From Lepturacanthus savala (Eukaryota > Chordata > Actinopteri > Scombriformes > Trichiuridae), in the NCBI GenBank assembly GCA_030544235.1, contig CM060465.1:27164988-27228987 (forward strand): a stretch of 64,000 nucleotides of DNA, written 5' to 3'. The notes beneath the pieces are model-generated. The model saw nothing but the letters and a program-made list of their open reading frames with translations. It had not been told where the DNA came from and did not search any database. Shown here piece after piece: positions 11,078 through 23,310 of this stretch (the stretch's first letter is position 1; every line of letters starts with the position of its first letter). Both the position numbers and the translations under genes were made by a program.

Positions 11078-13198
11078 TTAAATGGAGTCGTCTGGTAAGT
11101 TTATTACAGTTGCCCTCACCTTTATCCCAGACACACCAAATTCCAGAAAAGAAGAAGAGGGGGAGGAGGAATGAGTGCTGGGAATCAGTGGAGATTCAAC
11201 AGGGTCCGCTATCAATTTTGTGTAAAACACCTGGCTGTACAGAGACGTATAGATGACAGAGCAAGTCACAGCAACCACAATAAAAAACACAGCACAAGTC
11301 GCCATCACCAGACTGTCCCAGTTCTCAGTTTTCTTCTTTGAGACTGCTGCCTCCTTTGTGGTCACATTGACACAATCCCTGCTGTATCCAAGCTGAGGTG
11401 CAGTGACCTCAACGCAAACCTGGTAACGAGTCGACCCCTTCAACCTTTTGATGCGGTACTCTTTGACATCAGCAGGAAGTCTGGCTGTGAATGGCATTGA
11501 GAGGAGGTGGCCCTCGGCTAAAATGGACCAGTTCAATTGCGACACCAAACCACCTGTGCTTTCCCAGGAAACCATAATGGAATGAGAATGGACGGATGTG
11601 ATATATACATGTAAAGGTTGATTTGAAGACAGTGCAATGTATCCATCCACTGCAACCATAACAGACTTGAGGTCTGCTCCAACGAGATTGTGGGCGATGC
11701 AGGTGTACGAGCCAGCCTCCTGCTCTGTGGCATCATATATGTCAAAAGTTCCCTCCGGGTGCATGTAGTATTTGTCAGACACAGTACCAGGTAGGACCCT
11801 GTTGCCTGAAGGGGTCACCCAGTAGATCTCAGGTTCTGGTTCTCCAAATGCTCGGCAGTGCAGAGACACTGAACTCCCTTTACTGGCCTCGACCTGTTTT
11901 GGGAGGCTTCCAGGTGAGATCAGTGGAAGGCAGATCTCTGTCATCTCCCTGAAGTGCACCTGCCGGACATGCTGGCCTTGGTACTCTGGAGGCTCCACGC
12001 AGAAAAGGGAGTCGGGCTCCATAAAACGGACAGCGGTCCTGTTCATATTGACCCAGCGGATGACACAGTCACAGCGGATGGGATTGCTGTGCAGGCTGAC
12101 TTCCCGCAGGTTGGGCAGGGAATCCACAGTGGTATGGTGAAGGGCACTCAGAGCATTGCTGTTTAGCATCAGCGTCTCCAGCCTGGGGAGCTTGTGGAAG
12201 GCCCTGGGGTGGATGTAGGACAGCCTGGGATTGTTGGTGGCCTCAATTTTTGTCAGCTCAGGCAGATTGTTTAGGGCAAAACTGTCAATAGACACAAGCT
12301 TAGGCATGCTGTTGATGCCAAGCTCTTTGAGATGCATCATGTCCATGAAGTCGCCTCTCTGGATCCTCTCAATAGGGTTCTTATTTAAATCCAGAAACTT
12401 TAGGTTCTGAACTCTTGTCAGTGCCAACTTGGGTACTCTATTGAGCAGGTTGTCAAAAAATGAGATGCTCTCCAAGTTCTCAAGACCAACCAGAGCATTA
12501 TCAGGGATTTCAGTCAGATTCATCCTCGCAAGCACAAGGCTGCGAAGGTTAATCAGAGGTTGAAAGTTCATATCTGTCAGCTCAAGGATGGGGTTTTCTC
12601 CGAGCATCAATATTTCCAGGTTGGGGAGAGGCTGGAACCACTGGCTATTGATGCTTGTCAGCCGATTGGAATTGAGATGGAGCCTCTGTAGTCTGCGCAG
12701 CCCCTTGAATGCCCCAGGGCCAATGGAGAAAATTAGGTTATGGTTGATGTAGAACTCTTGGAGGTTGGACAAGGAAGCAAGGCAGCTGTCAGAAAGCTCC
12801 TGAATGCAGTTCTCCTCCATGTGGAGTGACAGCAGCTGAGGGAGAGACCCCAGACAAACATCACTCACTGAAGAAATGTTGTTCTGAGACAAGTCGATTT
12901 CTGTGAGGTTGGACAAATAATCCAAAGTTTTCTCCACATTAACAATGTTGTTTGTTTGTAGCAGCAGTACCTGTGTTTCCAAGGGGAGTCTCTCCGGTAG
13001 TGCGGAGAGGCCCAAGTCATTGCAGTCCACAGTGGCAGCCTCGGTGTAAATAGAGGTGGGAGAGAACCAGGGTCGTATCTCACATCGACACAATGTGGGG
13101 CAATGAGCAGCCCCCTCAGAGGCCAGAACAAAAGCAGCCAGATACAGCTCAGCCAGCAAACATGCCACAACTGCCGTCTCCTTCATTTTGGCCTCCAT
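11078..13198 (-). CDS. lrrn3: Leucine-rich repeat neuronal protein 3 (LRRN3), complete single-exon CDS
   Basis: Type I membrane glycoprotein of the neuronal LRR family, expected at the neuronal cell surface. The 706-residue product is close to the family's usual ~700-716. Visible in order: signal peptide (about 5-27); LRR N-cap with C33, C37, C39 and C59, including CEIRPWF; about 12 leucine-rich repeats (73-372); LRR C-cap NPIRCDCVIRW with C376, C378, C400, C423; Ig domain with C448, W460, C500; fibronectin III domain (about 528-615); membrane helix (about 629-651); short cytoplasmic tail ending in KVRATVINLP. N-glycosylation sequons are at N97, N107, N227, N386, N556 and N611. The start at 13198 is the first in-frame ATG after an in-frame TGA and has A at -3 and G at +4; the Met at residue 5 is an alternative. 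LRRN3 rather than LRRN1 or LRRN2 is favoured by the KVxATVIxLP ending and by nesting inside IMMP2L. The tail seems to lack the YPPLINLWE-type motif I recall from mammalian relatives. Confidence 0.96.
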   Translation of the reverse strand: MEAKMKETAVVACLLAELYLAAFVLASEGAAHCPTLCRCEIRPWFSPTSIYTEAATVDCNDLGLSALPERLPLETQVLLLQTNNIVNVEKTLDYLSNLTEIDLSQNNISSVSDVCLGSLPQLLSLHMEENCIQELSDSCLASLSNLQEFYINHNLIFSIGPGAFKGLRRLQRLHLNSNRLTSINSQWFQPLPNLEILMLGENPILELTDMNFQPLINLRSLVLARMNLTEIPDNALVGLENLESISFFDNLLNRVPKLALTRVQNLKFLDLNKNPIERIQRGDFMDMMHLKELGINSMPKLVSIDSFALNNLPELTKIEATNNPRLSYIHPRAFHKLPRLETLMLNSNALSALHHTTVDSLPNLREVSLHSNPIRCDCVIRWVNMNRTAVRFMEPDSLFCVEPPEYQGQHVRQVHFREMTEICLPLISPGSLPKQVEASKGSSVSLHCRAFGEPEPEIYWVTPSGNRVLPGTVSDKYYMHPEGTFDIYDATEQEAGSYTCIAHNLVGADLKSVMVAVDGYIALSSNQPLHVYITSVHSHSIMVSWESTGGLVSQLNWSILAEGHLLSMPFTARLPADVKEYRIKRLKGSTRYQVCVEVTAPQLGYSRDCVNVTTKEAAVSKKKTENWDSLVMATCAVFFIVVAVTCSVIYTSLYSQVFYTKLIADPVESPLIPSTHSSSPSSSFLEFGVSGIKVRATVINLPDDSI

Positions 13199-13427
13199 AT
13201 TCCCTTTAGTCAGTAATTGGCCCTTAAGGAGTCAGCTGTTAGTACTGTTAACTTCACAAATAAAATCTAATTTGTTACTGCAGCAAGACACTGTATTTCT
13301 GCTGACGCCTGGTCCCCAAAGCTTTGGCCCTGTTGTCTTCCAGCTCTTGTCAAAGAGAGGCAACCTTTCAGCTCAGGCCGTGCCAGGTCGTCATGCACGC
13401 TGTGATATTTCAAGGTCAATGTATCCT

Positions 13428-13511
13428 TCAGGGAGCTGTGCTGCACAGCGAAGGGGCGGTCAAGGAATGCTGCAGCTCCGACTGGGGACGAATCACTCTG
13501 TCTTCCATCAT
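13428..13511 (-). other. Upstream ORF 2 in LRRN3 leader (27 codons)
   Basis: Two adjacent ATG codons open a 27-codon frame ending in TGA, well before the LRRN3 start at 13198. A further short ATG frame (ATG ACG ACC TGG ...) lies downstream in the same leader. Together these could lower LRRN3 translation. The coding potential of the peptides themselves is not supported by any recognised motif. Confidence 0.4.
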
Positions 13512-13513
13512 TA

Positions 13514-13549
13514 TTATCCTCCGTCACCGTCACTGCTGTCAGTTCCCAT
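13514..13549 (-). other. Upstream ORF 1 in LRRN3 leader (11 codons)
   Basis: An ATG forms the first three bases of the inferred exon and opens an 11-codon frame ending in TAA. If the splice acceptor at 13550 is used, the bases just before this ATG come from the upstream exon, so its Kozak context depends on splicing. It probably modulates ribosome scanning, if it does anything; no product function is implied. Confidence 0.4.
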
Positions 13550-16500
13550 CTGTGGAGACAGGGGAGAGAAAAAGGCCAGTATAAGACACAGTGCTATTGG
13601 GATACAGGAATATTGACATCAACGAATTTTGAGACTTATTAGGCCTTTGCAGCCTGAGTTGAATTTATTGCTTTTCCCCGAACCAGTGGAATTGAAAGTT
13701 GTGATGAACTTGACCTGAATGTAGATTTTTTTTTGGCAGGTTTGAAACCAAAGAATGGTACATTTAAATCTCCTTATATTATATTCTACCAGATGAAAGA
13801 TGAGTGAACCCTGATAGATGGGCTGACTTTTTTCATTTTTGCCCTAGAAAAGATGGACCTCTGAGATGGCGCTAAAAATGTGTTGATTCAGGAGGCAAAA
13901 CATTGCAAGTCCTGCCCCCCTAGGTCTTAATTAGCAGAGCTTCAACACCCCTGAACTTCTCTTCTGTTGTGAACCATGCACCTGTGCACACTCATCAATT
14001 CACACACACAGAACAACAAGGAGACAGTTTGCCACAGCTGATTCACACAACCGTGAGGTGCCGTCGATCCACCAAAAAATCTGTCGCGCAAGCTTGCCGC
14101 AGGTCTTGCGTTACGACTCCTCTGCTCTTTTTCTGCATTATTCATGAGACACTGAATCAACATTGTTGGTACAGGTGACAGGTCTTCTGTGGGCTTTGCT
14201 TATGTCGACTGCAAATATTGATATTTTGATTAATTTGTGACCTTAAGTGCAGAAGCCACAGTTGAGTGTACAACAGTAGATGAAGCTGTCAGTATAGACT
14301 GGAACAGCCAGCTGCTGATGAGGACGAACTATGACACTACATGCATTTATTAGCTTGTTTCTGGGAATCTATGCGTACAAGTTTGTAAGATGGAAAGAGT
14401 TCCACTTTTTTTATTCCCTGCATACTATATCTCTCTTTTTTTAGAGTTGGAAAGTAAAAGTTCCTTTTGTACACCAGTCTAAGATAATAATAATAATTAG
14501 CTCATCGATGAAAGACTGATTCAAGCCATTTACCTAATAAAACTGATAACACTGTATAATAGGATTGACAGGTTTTCCTTGTATTGTTTGTCATTTAGGG
14601 ACGTTTGCTGATATTACTGAACCTTCCTAAAGATTTTGATGAGTTTTTCCTATGTCATGCTACTTTTCTCATGATAGATATAAATCATAATTCACAAGAC
14701 CATTAGAGTTCTTTAGATATTCGTAAACACACATCATTTGAGGCTTTTTCTGCTTTTTTATTGTGAGGACAGTCTCATTTATCACAAGTGTCCATACTGA
14801 CAACAGAAAGTAATTTGGATGAAACAGAAAATCCACAGTCTCAGTTGGTGCATACACACTTCAGTGTGACTCAGGCAGATAAAACGGATGGATTTCTACA
14901 TCAGATTTCTGTCTGGAGCAGCTTTGATAGTGCTTTAGAAATAAATTGGATTGAAGTTGAGATCTACCGCATGACATGTCCTTGAAAAGTTAAAAAAAAA
15001 AAAGCACACACACACACTCATCTCCTGTTTTCTTTTTTTTCTGTGCTGATTTGAAAAGGAGAAATCAAGTTTTCTCATTCCCAGGGGAAGGTTAGAGGTT
15101 AAAGATGAAGGGTTAGAACAGCAGATGTGGAGCTGGTGGGAGGTCAGTGTGTTGCTCGAAGGCACTTTCACTTTTAGAAGGTCGAGGGATTGAAGGACAG
15201 CAGCTTGCTGTCTGGGGTAAAAGTGAGAATTTTAGGTGTGTTTAATGGAAAATAACTGAACTGCTACTAAACATGAGCAAGGATCTCATGATCATTACAC
15301 TTTCTGTCTGCCTGCAGGAAGTTGTGCTATTAACAAGAAATCCATAGGAAAGGTCACTTACAAAAGGGCGACAAACAAGAGTTTTAATTACAAACTCCAA
15401 AGCATGAAGAGCAAAAGTATGGGAGAGATATAGGACGTCTTTTGTAACTAAAACTAAAACTCTTTGACATCATGTTTTTTTCTGCAGCGCCTCAGTCATG
15501 ATGTTAAAGAAACACGCTCAGGAATTTACTGTCCACCAGAGCACTTCTATTGTTGCAGCAACAGCTGTGTGTGTGTCAGTAAAACTGTCCTGAACCACAA
15601 CATAGTGACTGATAAACGTTCTGCACTGTTTGGCATGCAAACTGCGTTAAAATGCACTAATAATTTGAACACGCTATTTACTTTGTAATTACTTAATTGC
15701 AATTAACACGTTAATCTCCCACCCTTAATTTATAGGAGAAGACTTCAATGCCATTTGAAAGATTTTAACATAATAGTTAAAATTTTGTATGAAAAAAGCT
15801 TTTAGGCAATAATTGTTATTCATAGTAGAGTATTTTATATACCTTATTACCCTATAGTATTATATATACCTTGAAATATGTCAACATGGAGGGTAGCTAT
15901 CTTCTAAAAAAGAATACAAATCTATGCAGCATAACTAGAGATATCCTTCCTTGCAACTCAAATCCAATCACTCAGCTATGCCGATATTTTTTTTTTTTAT
16001 TTATTTATTTAGCCTCAAGGGTTTTAAGATTAAGATTCTGTGCACCTGTGAGTTTGCGTGCTGTGGCCGATTGTATAAAATAAAGCTTGTGAAATCTTGT
16101 TAAAGCCACTACACTTGTTGTAAGTACATTTAAACATATGATTAGGTTATTTTATATCAAAAATATATATAACTAGAACAGCTTTACAAATGCAGCAATT
16201 TCTCCCATTTCCTTTATTATGCTGAAATATCATTTCCCATTTAAGCTGTTGGGCAAAACATTTCATAGAATATGTGTGAAGAAAATGGAGTATGAAATCC
16301 GTATATGCAAAATGTAGGATTAATCAGAAAGCTAGGCCTCCATAGTCAAAACAAATGGACTTTTTAGTAGGAAAATAATCAACATAATCTCATGAAGTTT
16401 ACATTAAGCTCTTGAGTTATGGTCATTCTCAATCAAATACCTTATTTTAACATTTAATCATTTTTTTGACATTATCCTACATGGATTTCAACAGCTCCAG

Positions 16501-17608
16501 TGTTCTCAGTTCGCAATCTATCCGCTGAAATAAAAGTACGAACATTAGCCTTAAACTCACATGGTTTCCACCTGACAACGGCCCTGTGTGGAGTGATAGC
16601 AGCAGGCTGTGTGTATCTGAGTGATGAATAAAACATGGAGAAATGGGACCACTTTTATGAGACCTCTGCCACATTAAGAAAGCAGCACCCTAAGAGCTCT
16701 GGCCCTCAGACTCTCTCTCTCCACTGTTTGAGAAATACATAAATATTTCACATTTGGGCTGCTTTAATCCAGTCAGAATGTCGATGCTCAGCACTTAAAA
16801 AAGTGCCCAGGCTGGCAGTCCTGCCGGGTTAAACTGCTCTCTGGTCTGTGTGCGGGTAGTATAATGCATTACTAAATACTTTTATCAACAACAGGAAATT
16901 CGTTCACTCTGTTCTGGAGTGTCTCTCTAAGTGCTGCATTGGCAGAGAGCGAGCAGGAAGGGCTAATACCATGGCCCGATCAAACTGACTGATCCCTCAG
17001 CAGAAATCAGCCCTTACTCAGGAAATGGAATAAATGCACAAGTTGTGATCAGAGGTCACGGCATTTCAGGGAGATCGGGCTCCGTGTGGTGCAGTTTCGC
17101 TCCTGAGGTTGTCCATGCACTACTGTGGTAGCACCTCATTTGTAAACCTGCAGTGTGATCTATGGAGGTAATAGGATTTCACTTTTCGCTGCTTTTGCCA
17201 AGAAATCCGTCCAGGAGACTTATTACAAAGTAATGCCTTGCTGACTAACTCTGGAATCCATCTTTAAAATATCAAGTGTTTGCCTTTCATTGCGGTAGGG
17301 TTGCAAAACAATGGTTGTTTTCTTCATTGATCCACATGTCAATTAGATACTTGAAAATGGTGAAAAACGTGGATCACTGCATCCAAAAGCCCAAGGTGGC
17401 ATACTCAAACGTTTTCTTTTGTCCCAACCAGCATTCCACAACCCAAAGATTTTTAGTTTGCTGTCAGAGAGGACTGAAAAAGATTCACATAAATATTTTA
17501 GCTCAATGGAAGTCTCCAGCACAGAGGAATATGACACATCAAGCTGTGGATACACACATAATATTTGTTACTAGGTCACTCCATTGTTGGTTTGGTGCTG
17601 CGCATGAG
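13550..17608. other. Shared intron DNA upstream of LRRN3 coding exon, no gene seen
   Basis: On the - strand this is the LRRN3 5' UTR intron, on the + strand an IMMP2L intron. I found no exon, RNA gene or repeat family; short poly(A/T) runs occur (14990, 15989). No convincing LRRN3 promoter is visible. Confidence 0.4.
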
Positions 17609-17814
17609 ATACACTACTCACAATAAGTTAGGGATATTGTGAGAGACTCACATATTTTTAGGGTAATAAATATTAAACTAATGAAAATGGTGTTTCTACT
17701 CATTGATTATTTGTAATATCAAAATGACCTTTTAGTTCTTTCATTAAAATTCAGACCAAATAGGAAATCACTCATGTAAGTAACAATATCCCAAACTTAT
17801 TGTGATTAGTGTAT
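17609..17814. mobile_element. MITE with ~33-bp terminal inverted repeats (Tc1/mariner-like)
   Basis: Left end ATACACTACTCACAATAAGT (continuing to 17642) and right end at 17781-17814 are near-perfect reverse complements: the shared core is CACAATAAGTTxGGGATATTGT. The element is about 206 bp, AT-rich, has no ORF, and is bordered by TA, as expected for a Tc1/mariner non-autonomous copy. Confidence 0.8.
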
Positions 17815-18879
17815 ATTGATAATAAGAAAAGAAAAGCCTGATCCTTCAAGATTCAAAATTATTAACTGCTTATCAAAATAGTCAGTGAATGATATTTAGA
17901 CTATAGAGGAGGACATGACCTCTGTGCCTTCAGCTGTACGCAGAAGTTAAAACGAACACAGGCGAAACTACTGATGCCTTTCAGCTGCCGTCTTCAGGGC
18001 ATTGTTGCTCCTGCTGTTCAACATCTGAATCACTGCTACCAATTATGTTACATTTGTCAATGCAATCGGCAAGGAGACGCTATTATCATAAAAGTCGGAT
18101 TAAAATTTAACTTGTCCTTTACATCAAATTGGCGTTTTGAGTAAAAAAAAAAATTACAAAAAAAATGAAGTGGACCACGATTCACTACATTCTGCCATTT
18201 TTCGTTATCCATTCCTGCAACAGCAACACTATATCATCAATTAGCAGGCCCTTAGTATTAAGTAATAAAAAGGGAAGTGAGTGTGTGTGTGAGCATTGTG
18301 GAAATAAACAGAAGAAATTAAATTAGCGTATGGCAGCGTCTCCTGAGAGGACACTCTCCAACCAAAAGTGAAAAAAAAAATCCACTATTAAACACTCCAT
18401 TTAACATTCAGACCTCGTCGCTTCATTAGCATATAAGTTGTTTTTGTTGTTACCTAAATACTGTACATAAACGTGTTCTTTCCATCTCCGTGGAGAAGCA
18501 TTTACATAAAAACTATAACGTTAGATACAGTACAGCGGCTCCCTTTTCACTCTGGGAGATGGAGATGGATGCCTGCAAGGATTTTAATGAGTTGCATGAG
18601 AGCAAAACAAAAGAGGACCAAGAAGCGATCGCAAATGGAAACGAGCCATGTGAGAATGTTTTTACACGCAAATGAGAAGGAGGAAAACAAACTATCCAAT
18701 ACCACCTAATTATATATTGACTGAATAAAGAGTTCTGTGCTGTGAAGGCAAATTAATTTGTTGCAGCGTTCTTCTCTTAGAGCAGCAAGGATATAACTGT
18801 CTGTGGTGTTTCACACAGATGGTTAAAGAGAGAGAGACATGGTGGAAATATTCAAATCCTTTACTTAAAGTGGCTTAAA
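17815..18879. other. Shared intron DNA, no gene seen
   Basis: AT-rich sequence. Two overlapping short frames near 18473-18709 have an ordinary-looking composition but no recognisable domain or splice context. Confidence 0.35.
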
Positions 18880-19335
18880 TCGATATTTTTTTCATAATAA
18901 CACAGTCTGAGCTGTCAGCGTGTAATGTGTTGTGTGCGCGGCTCGTTGTGATGAAACTACAGAGAATTATCAGCAACTCTGCAGTTTCCCCTCAGCTTTA
19001 TGGAGCTTTATAGCAAGTTTTCAGCTCATTGTTTAGCTGTTTGGCTGCAACTTCGCTGTTTTGGTTCACTCAGCGTTGTTTTCAGCCGACTGCCGTGTCA
19101 GAGGAAAAGCTCTAAAATACCCACTATACATGATCTACTCAGCGGAGAACTGCGAACGGACACAGTGAGCTGTAGACTAGCTGGTGAACACAGTGGAGCA
19201 TTTAGCAGCTAAAGAGCCAGATAGTTCCCTCAGGAGCAGAAACAGAGTGAATATTGGACTTATATTAAGCAAGTGGACAGAAACACGACCAAAAATAAAT
19301 GATAATGTTGCTCTGTAACTGCCGGATGTGGGAAT
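18880..19335 (+). mobile_element. Dispersed fish repeat, copy 1
   Basis: Contains GGAGCATTTAGCAGCTAAAG followed by TTCCCTCAGGAGCAG. The same core is found inverted at 32735-32800. I recall this block from other teleost genomes as a non-autonomous repeat; its class is unknown to me. Interrupted short frames show no protein. Confidence 0.5.
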
Positions 19336-20730
19336 AAGCACCCGTTTATCTAATGAGTTAAACACATCAACTCAAAAGGTGATGATATGTCAGAGTCGTG
19401 TTCACGACTTGTTTCTAAAGTGAATTCCAAAATGACAAATGTTCCATTACAAGTCTTCCATTCAGAATCTTTTTAGGGCAGAAAATATTCTTCAAAATGA
19501 GATACATTATTTGATTATATGCAAATTCATGTGGGTCTGCCCCCAACGCTCTCACAATATGTTGCATCATCTGGTCGTCTGGTCGTTCTCTCCCTGTACT
19601 TTTTGTCTATATCTCTGCTGTATGATGGAAGGATGGTAGGATAGAAAGGGGAAAATAAAGATTGTTTTCCAAACTGCAGTCTGTGAAGGCTTGAGAGATG
19701 ATGTGATAAAGTACATTGTCATTCAATTAATAACTATTTCAAGCAATTTAGCATTTTTCAAGCTAAAATAGTACAAAAAATAAATAAAAATGCATTCAGC
19801 TCAGCATCCTAATTGTATTTGACAAGAAAGACTACCTGTTATGACAGGTAGGAAGGATCTCTAAAAATCCGGGAAGCTTCACTTTCATCAATTTACTCAG
19901 TAATAGAACATTTTCTGAACAGAAATACTGTAGTGTATTTGCATTAATGTCTATGAACTGTTTTTGGACTCATAAAGGATAAAGATGTGTTATAATTTGT
20001 TTTACCTTCAATATACAAATTAGCCGTGTGTCTTTCAAATCCCTCTTGGTTGCTCCAGATTAACAAGTAGCAAATGTCTGTCACTGTGGAGCTCCGATGA
20101 ATATTTAAGAAAATAAATTAGGCAAAAAAAAAAAAATCCTGCTGACGAGAAAGTTTAAATTCCTCCTAATGGAGGAAACATGAATCTTTCTGGAGAAAAT
20201 AATAACCTGAGAGAGAGAGAGAGAGAGAGTAAAATATCAGATAAAATAATGTGCAATTAATGACTGCACATATTGTAGATTTATTTCACTGCGCTCTTTG
20301 TTCTGTTGAATTTGTTCAAAACAACCTTCCAACTGTAAAACTTGTTCATTATTATTATTTCTTTTATTAAGTCAGGTTTGGGCTTAATTTATATGCCTAT
20401 ACTTCATATAACGTCCTTAAATATTCCCTCCAGACATCTTTCCAGACTATAAAAATGCTCTGATTAATAATTTATGCCTGACATGGTTTTTCCTTTAGCA
20501 AAAAAATATAAATCACCACAAAATCTTAAAATAAAATCGACTCCTTCCCCCATTATTTAAAAAAAGAATACGTGAACGTAAAAAAAAAAAAAATTCAGAT
20601 GGACACCTGATGTCTCCTACTTCAGTGTTAAGTAAAATTCTCAGTGTGTTTGCACTGGAGGTCGAGGTGAGGGCAGAGAAACTTTTCCTTCCTCACCACA
20701 CATTTCACTACAAAGATTGACCATTGCACT
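19336..20730. other. Shared intron DNA, no gene seen
   Basis: AT-rich. Holds a short (GA)n at 20211-20229 and poly(A) runs near 20126 and 20581; nothing else recognised. Confidence 0.4.
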
Positions 20731-20736
20731 GACAAG

Positions 20737-20773
<37 letters not shown>
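20737..20773. repeat. (TC)n(AC)n compound microsatellite
   Basis: Seven or so TC dinucleotides pass directly into about eleven CA dinucleotides. Confidence 0.9.
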
Positions 20774-20774
<1 letters not shown>

Positions 20775-20867
20775 CTAAAACGATCACTATTTCCTCAACA
20801 GAGGAGCAGAACAAAGGCTTTAGAACACAGCTTACCCCTTTTGTTTCTTCTAACTGTAACAATAGTC

Positions 20868-20923
20868 CAATAATCTATTTTATTGCAACAATACAATTAT
20901 TGCCGCAATAAAATAGATTATTG
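20868..20923. repeat. 56-nt near-perfect hairpin (19-bp perfect outer stem)
   Basis: CAATAATCTATTTTATTGC at 20868-20886 is the exact reverse complement of 20905-20923. The 18-nt interior forms a second 5-bp stem (CAATA/TATTG) with a 4-nt loop, separated by a 2x2 internal loop. It is AT-rich. It could be a compact MITE core, or a stem-loop in IMMP2L or LRRN3 pre-mRNA. Confidence 0.85.
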
Positions 20924-23310
20924 CATCAATGCACACCATAAACAGAATCAAACACTGAGTTTGATGGAATGAAACTCTGGAAACTGTAAATAACATCCCT
21001 CCACAACATTCCAAAGCTCATCTCTCTCGGTTCCTCTTGGGACCACAAACATACAGAATTGCCTTGTTGTTGAGGATTTGACAGAACATGAACCTGACAG
21101 AACAGCGTTGGGATCAAGCCAAATGTTGCTTTACAGAAAGAGGAAGTGCTGATTTTAAATCAAACTCCTCGGCATTATTTCCTTCACTTGTTCCTACTGA
21201 CAGCTCCTGTAAATCTGCAAGCAAGCAGTTCATCACAGTCTCTGAGAGAGTGAATTTAGAGCTGCATGAGGCTGACGTCAAAGAACCAAATCATCTATTT
21301 ATACACAGAACTACATAGTTATACATGAGAGGGAGGCAAAGGGAATATAGATGAGCGGCTGTATGATGTGTTTCTGTTCCAAGCTTGAGTTAGCTATTTG
21401 TTGAAAATCTTTTTTTTATAAATCAACATCAAAAGCAGTGTTGATTCCCCCTTTTTATATTTAATCTTGCCTCATAAATTATCATCAGGTTTAGATGTTT
21501 GCAACCGGCTTTGTTCTATTGTATGTTATTAGTAACTGTTTTGGGGGAAGTATCAAACAGTATTTCACCAAAATGGTACCTGTATCCATGAAGTATAAGT
21601 ATAAATAGTGTGAAGTATAAATATAAATAATATGGTATAAATATAATAAAGTCACTGTAGCTTGGTGTGTTGTCTTTCCTTTAATATACCGTATGGGCCC
21701 AAACATAAGGCCAACAGCTGTTTATTGGAGAAATACTTTTTGTAGGTACAACGCTCTTTCACACTGGTCCTGTTGGAAAAGTTTCCCTGAGATACTATCA
21801 ATCCCAAGGAGAAGAGTCCTTATCCCTGAAGTCCTTTCTCTCATAAAAGTGAAATACTTCCATTAAAGCAAGAGGTAGATTCTGCATTTGTGTGTCTTGT
21901 CCATCAGTCACACTCTAACGCTCTCCTGTCAGCATCTTGGAAACAGTCTAAGTGATTTTCTTCAGCAGTTAGCATTTTTCAGACTGCCTGTTTGAGCTTC
22001 TTATCATCTATGGCAACAGTAATTATTGACTGCTTGAGAGAGCGTTCGAACCCTGCTCCGTTTCTGCAGTAAAGATGCTCTCCACTCGTTTTCATTTGTT
22101 AAGAATTTATCTCTTCTTCAGAAACTCAGTTTAAACTGAGCTAACCAAAAAACTTCTAGTGTTGACTGACTCAGTGTGAGCATTATTTAGTCCAATTCCT
22201 GATGAGCTATCATATCATGGTTGGTACCAATGGAAGTCTTAGGTTGTCAAGTATCTCGCTCTAAAACTGCACTGAAAAATAGTATTGTTCATTTTTTCTT
22301 TTACGCGTTGATGATTTCAAATTAATTACAAATGCAGTAATTTTTGCAGTAATTTTTACAGCACTATCAAAACTATATGGCAAGCCTCGTAAGACATATG
22401 GTGCCAAAGGCCTATTAATGAAGGGAATGGAAATTGAGTATATCGGCTGTTTAACCATGTTCTTATGCTACTTAGTCTGCAAAGTGTCTTAGTTTTGATT
22501 TGAGTTCCACTGAATTAAATCCAATTTTCTCATGAAAACCCAGTGTATTCATTTCACCAAATAATAATATGTGCCTAAGTGGCTCTTAAACCAAGCATAT
22601 AAAGGGTTCTAAATGTTAACCGAATGTGTCTGTGCTGTGTGAATTCAATAGATCAATGGAATTACACAGCACTATTGAGAATCAATACATTGCTTAGAAT
22701 CATTATCATCAGCTCAAGTTCACTGCAGAAAGACGAGCCATGAACAGTGTGTACCCACTGCTAGATCTCCGCTTCCTGTTCCTCCGCCATCGCTGTTCTT
22801 AATTGATTCCTCGGGGTGTTATTGGCATGAAACTCAAAGGAACAATATCTCCAAATGCTCAAGATAAGATCACATTTCTACATGAAATCCCTCTTTTTCT
22901 CCTCTCTCTATCCACCATTAATTTACTATTAAACCAGTCCCATGTCGGCTCTGTAGCCGCCTCCTCCTCCTCCTCCTACCACACACGCTCCTTGTTAGCA
23001 TCTCCAGCATTAGAATTCACACTTAGCCTCCACTCCCACGAGTCACATGTCTCCTTTTAATCAGCAGCCCGTCTACTGCTAATTACCTTCACAAACACAC
23101 ACCCTTACAGTACATACACAGGTTAACACATTGACCTCTGCTTGTTGGTTTATGACAGTACATGTGTAAAGCTGCTGTCACCTGTGTATTCAGTGCGCAG
23201 TAGGCAGTAGCAGATGGGTTTTATATCCGCTCTATATATCAAGTTGTTGGAAACAAAGCTGATGGTGCTGAGGGAACGACAGGAAGCTAAGATGAACAAT
23301 TGAAGCTGAT
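20924..23310. other. Shared intron DNA, no gene seen
   Basis: No exons. 21600-21660 is a short TATAAATA-type low-complexity patch; 22960-22978 is a short (TCC)n run. Nothing else recognised. Confidence 0.4.

Larger units (their letters stand above)
13199..13549 (-). other. lrrn3: LRRN3 5' UTR part of the coding exon, with splice acceptor
   Basis: Reading the - strand toward the ATG, a strong polypyrimidine tract (CCTTTTTCTCTCCCCTGTCT) is followed by CCACAG at 13555-13550, so the exon should begin at 13549. This fits the known LRRN family structure: an intron in the 5' UTR followed by one exon that carries the whole CDS. The upstream non-coding exon and promoter must lie at higher coordinates on the + numbering and I could not place them. 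The 351-nt leader contains several short upstream ORFs, listed separately. Confidence 0.7.

Noticed and set aside
13267..13533. 88-codon - strand frame upstream of LRRN3
   Set aside because: It has no ATG start (opens with GTG) and lies within the LRRN3 leader; no similarity recognised.
18473..18709. Overlapping short frames with protein-like composition
   Set aside because: Two frames are open at once, with no domain, no conservation evidence and no convincing splice sites.
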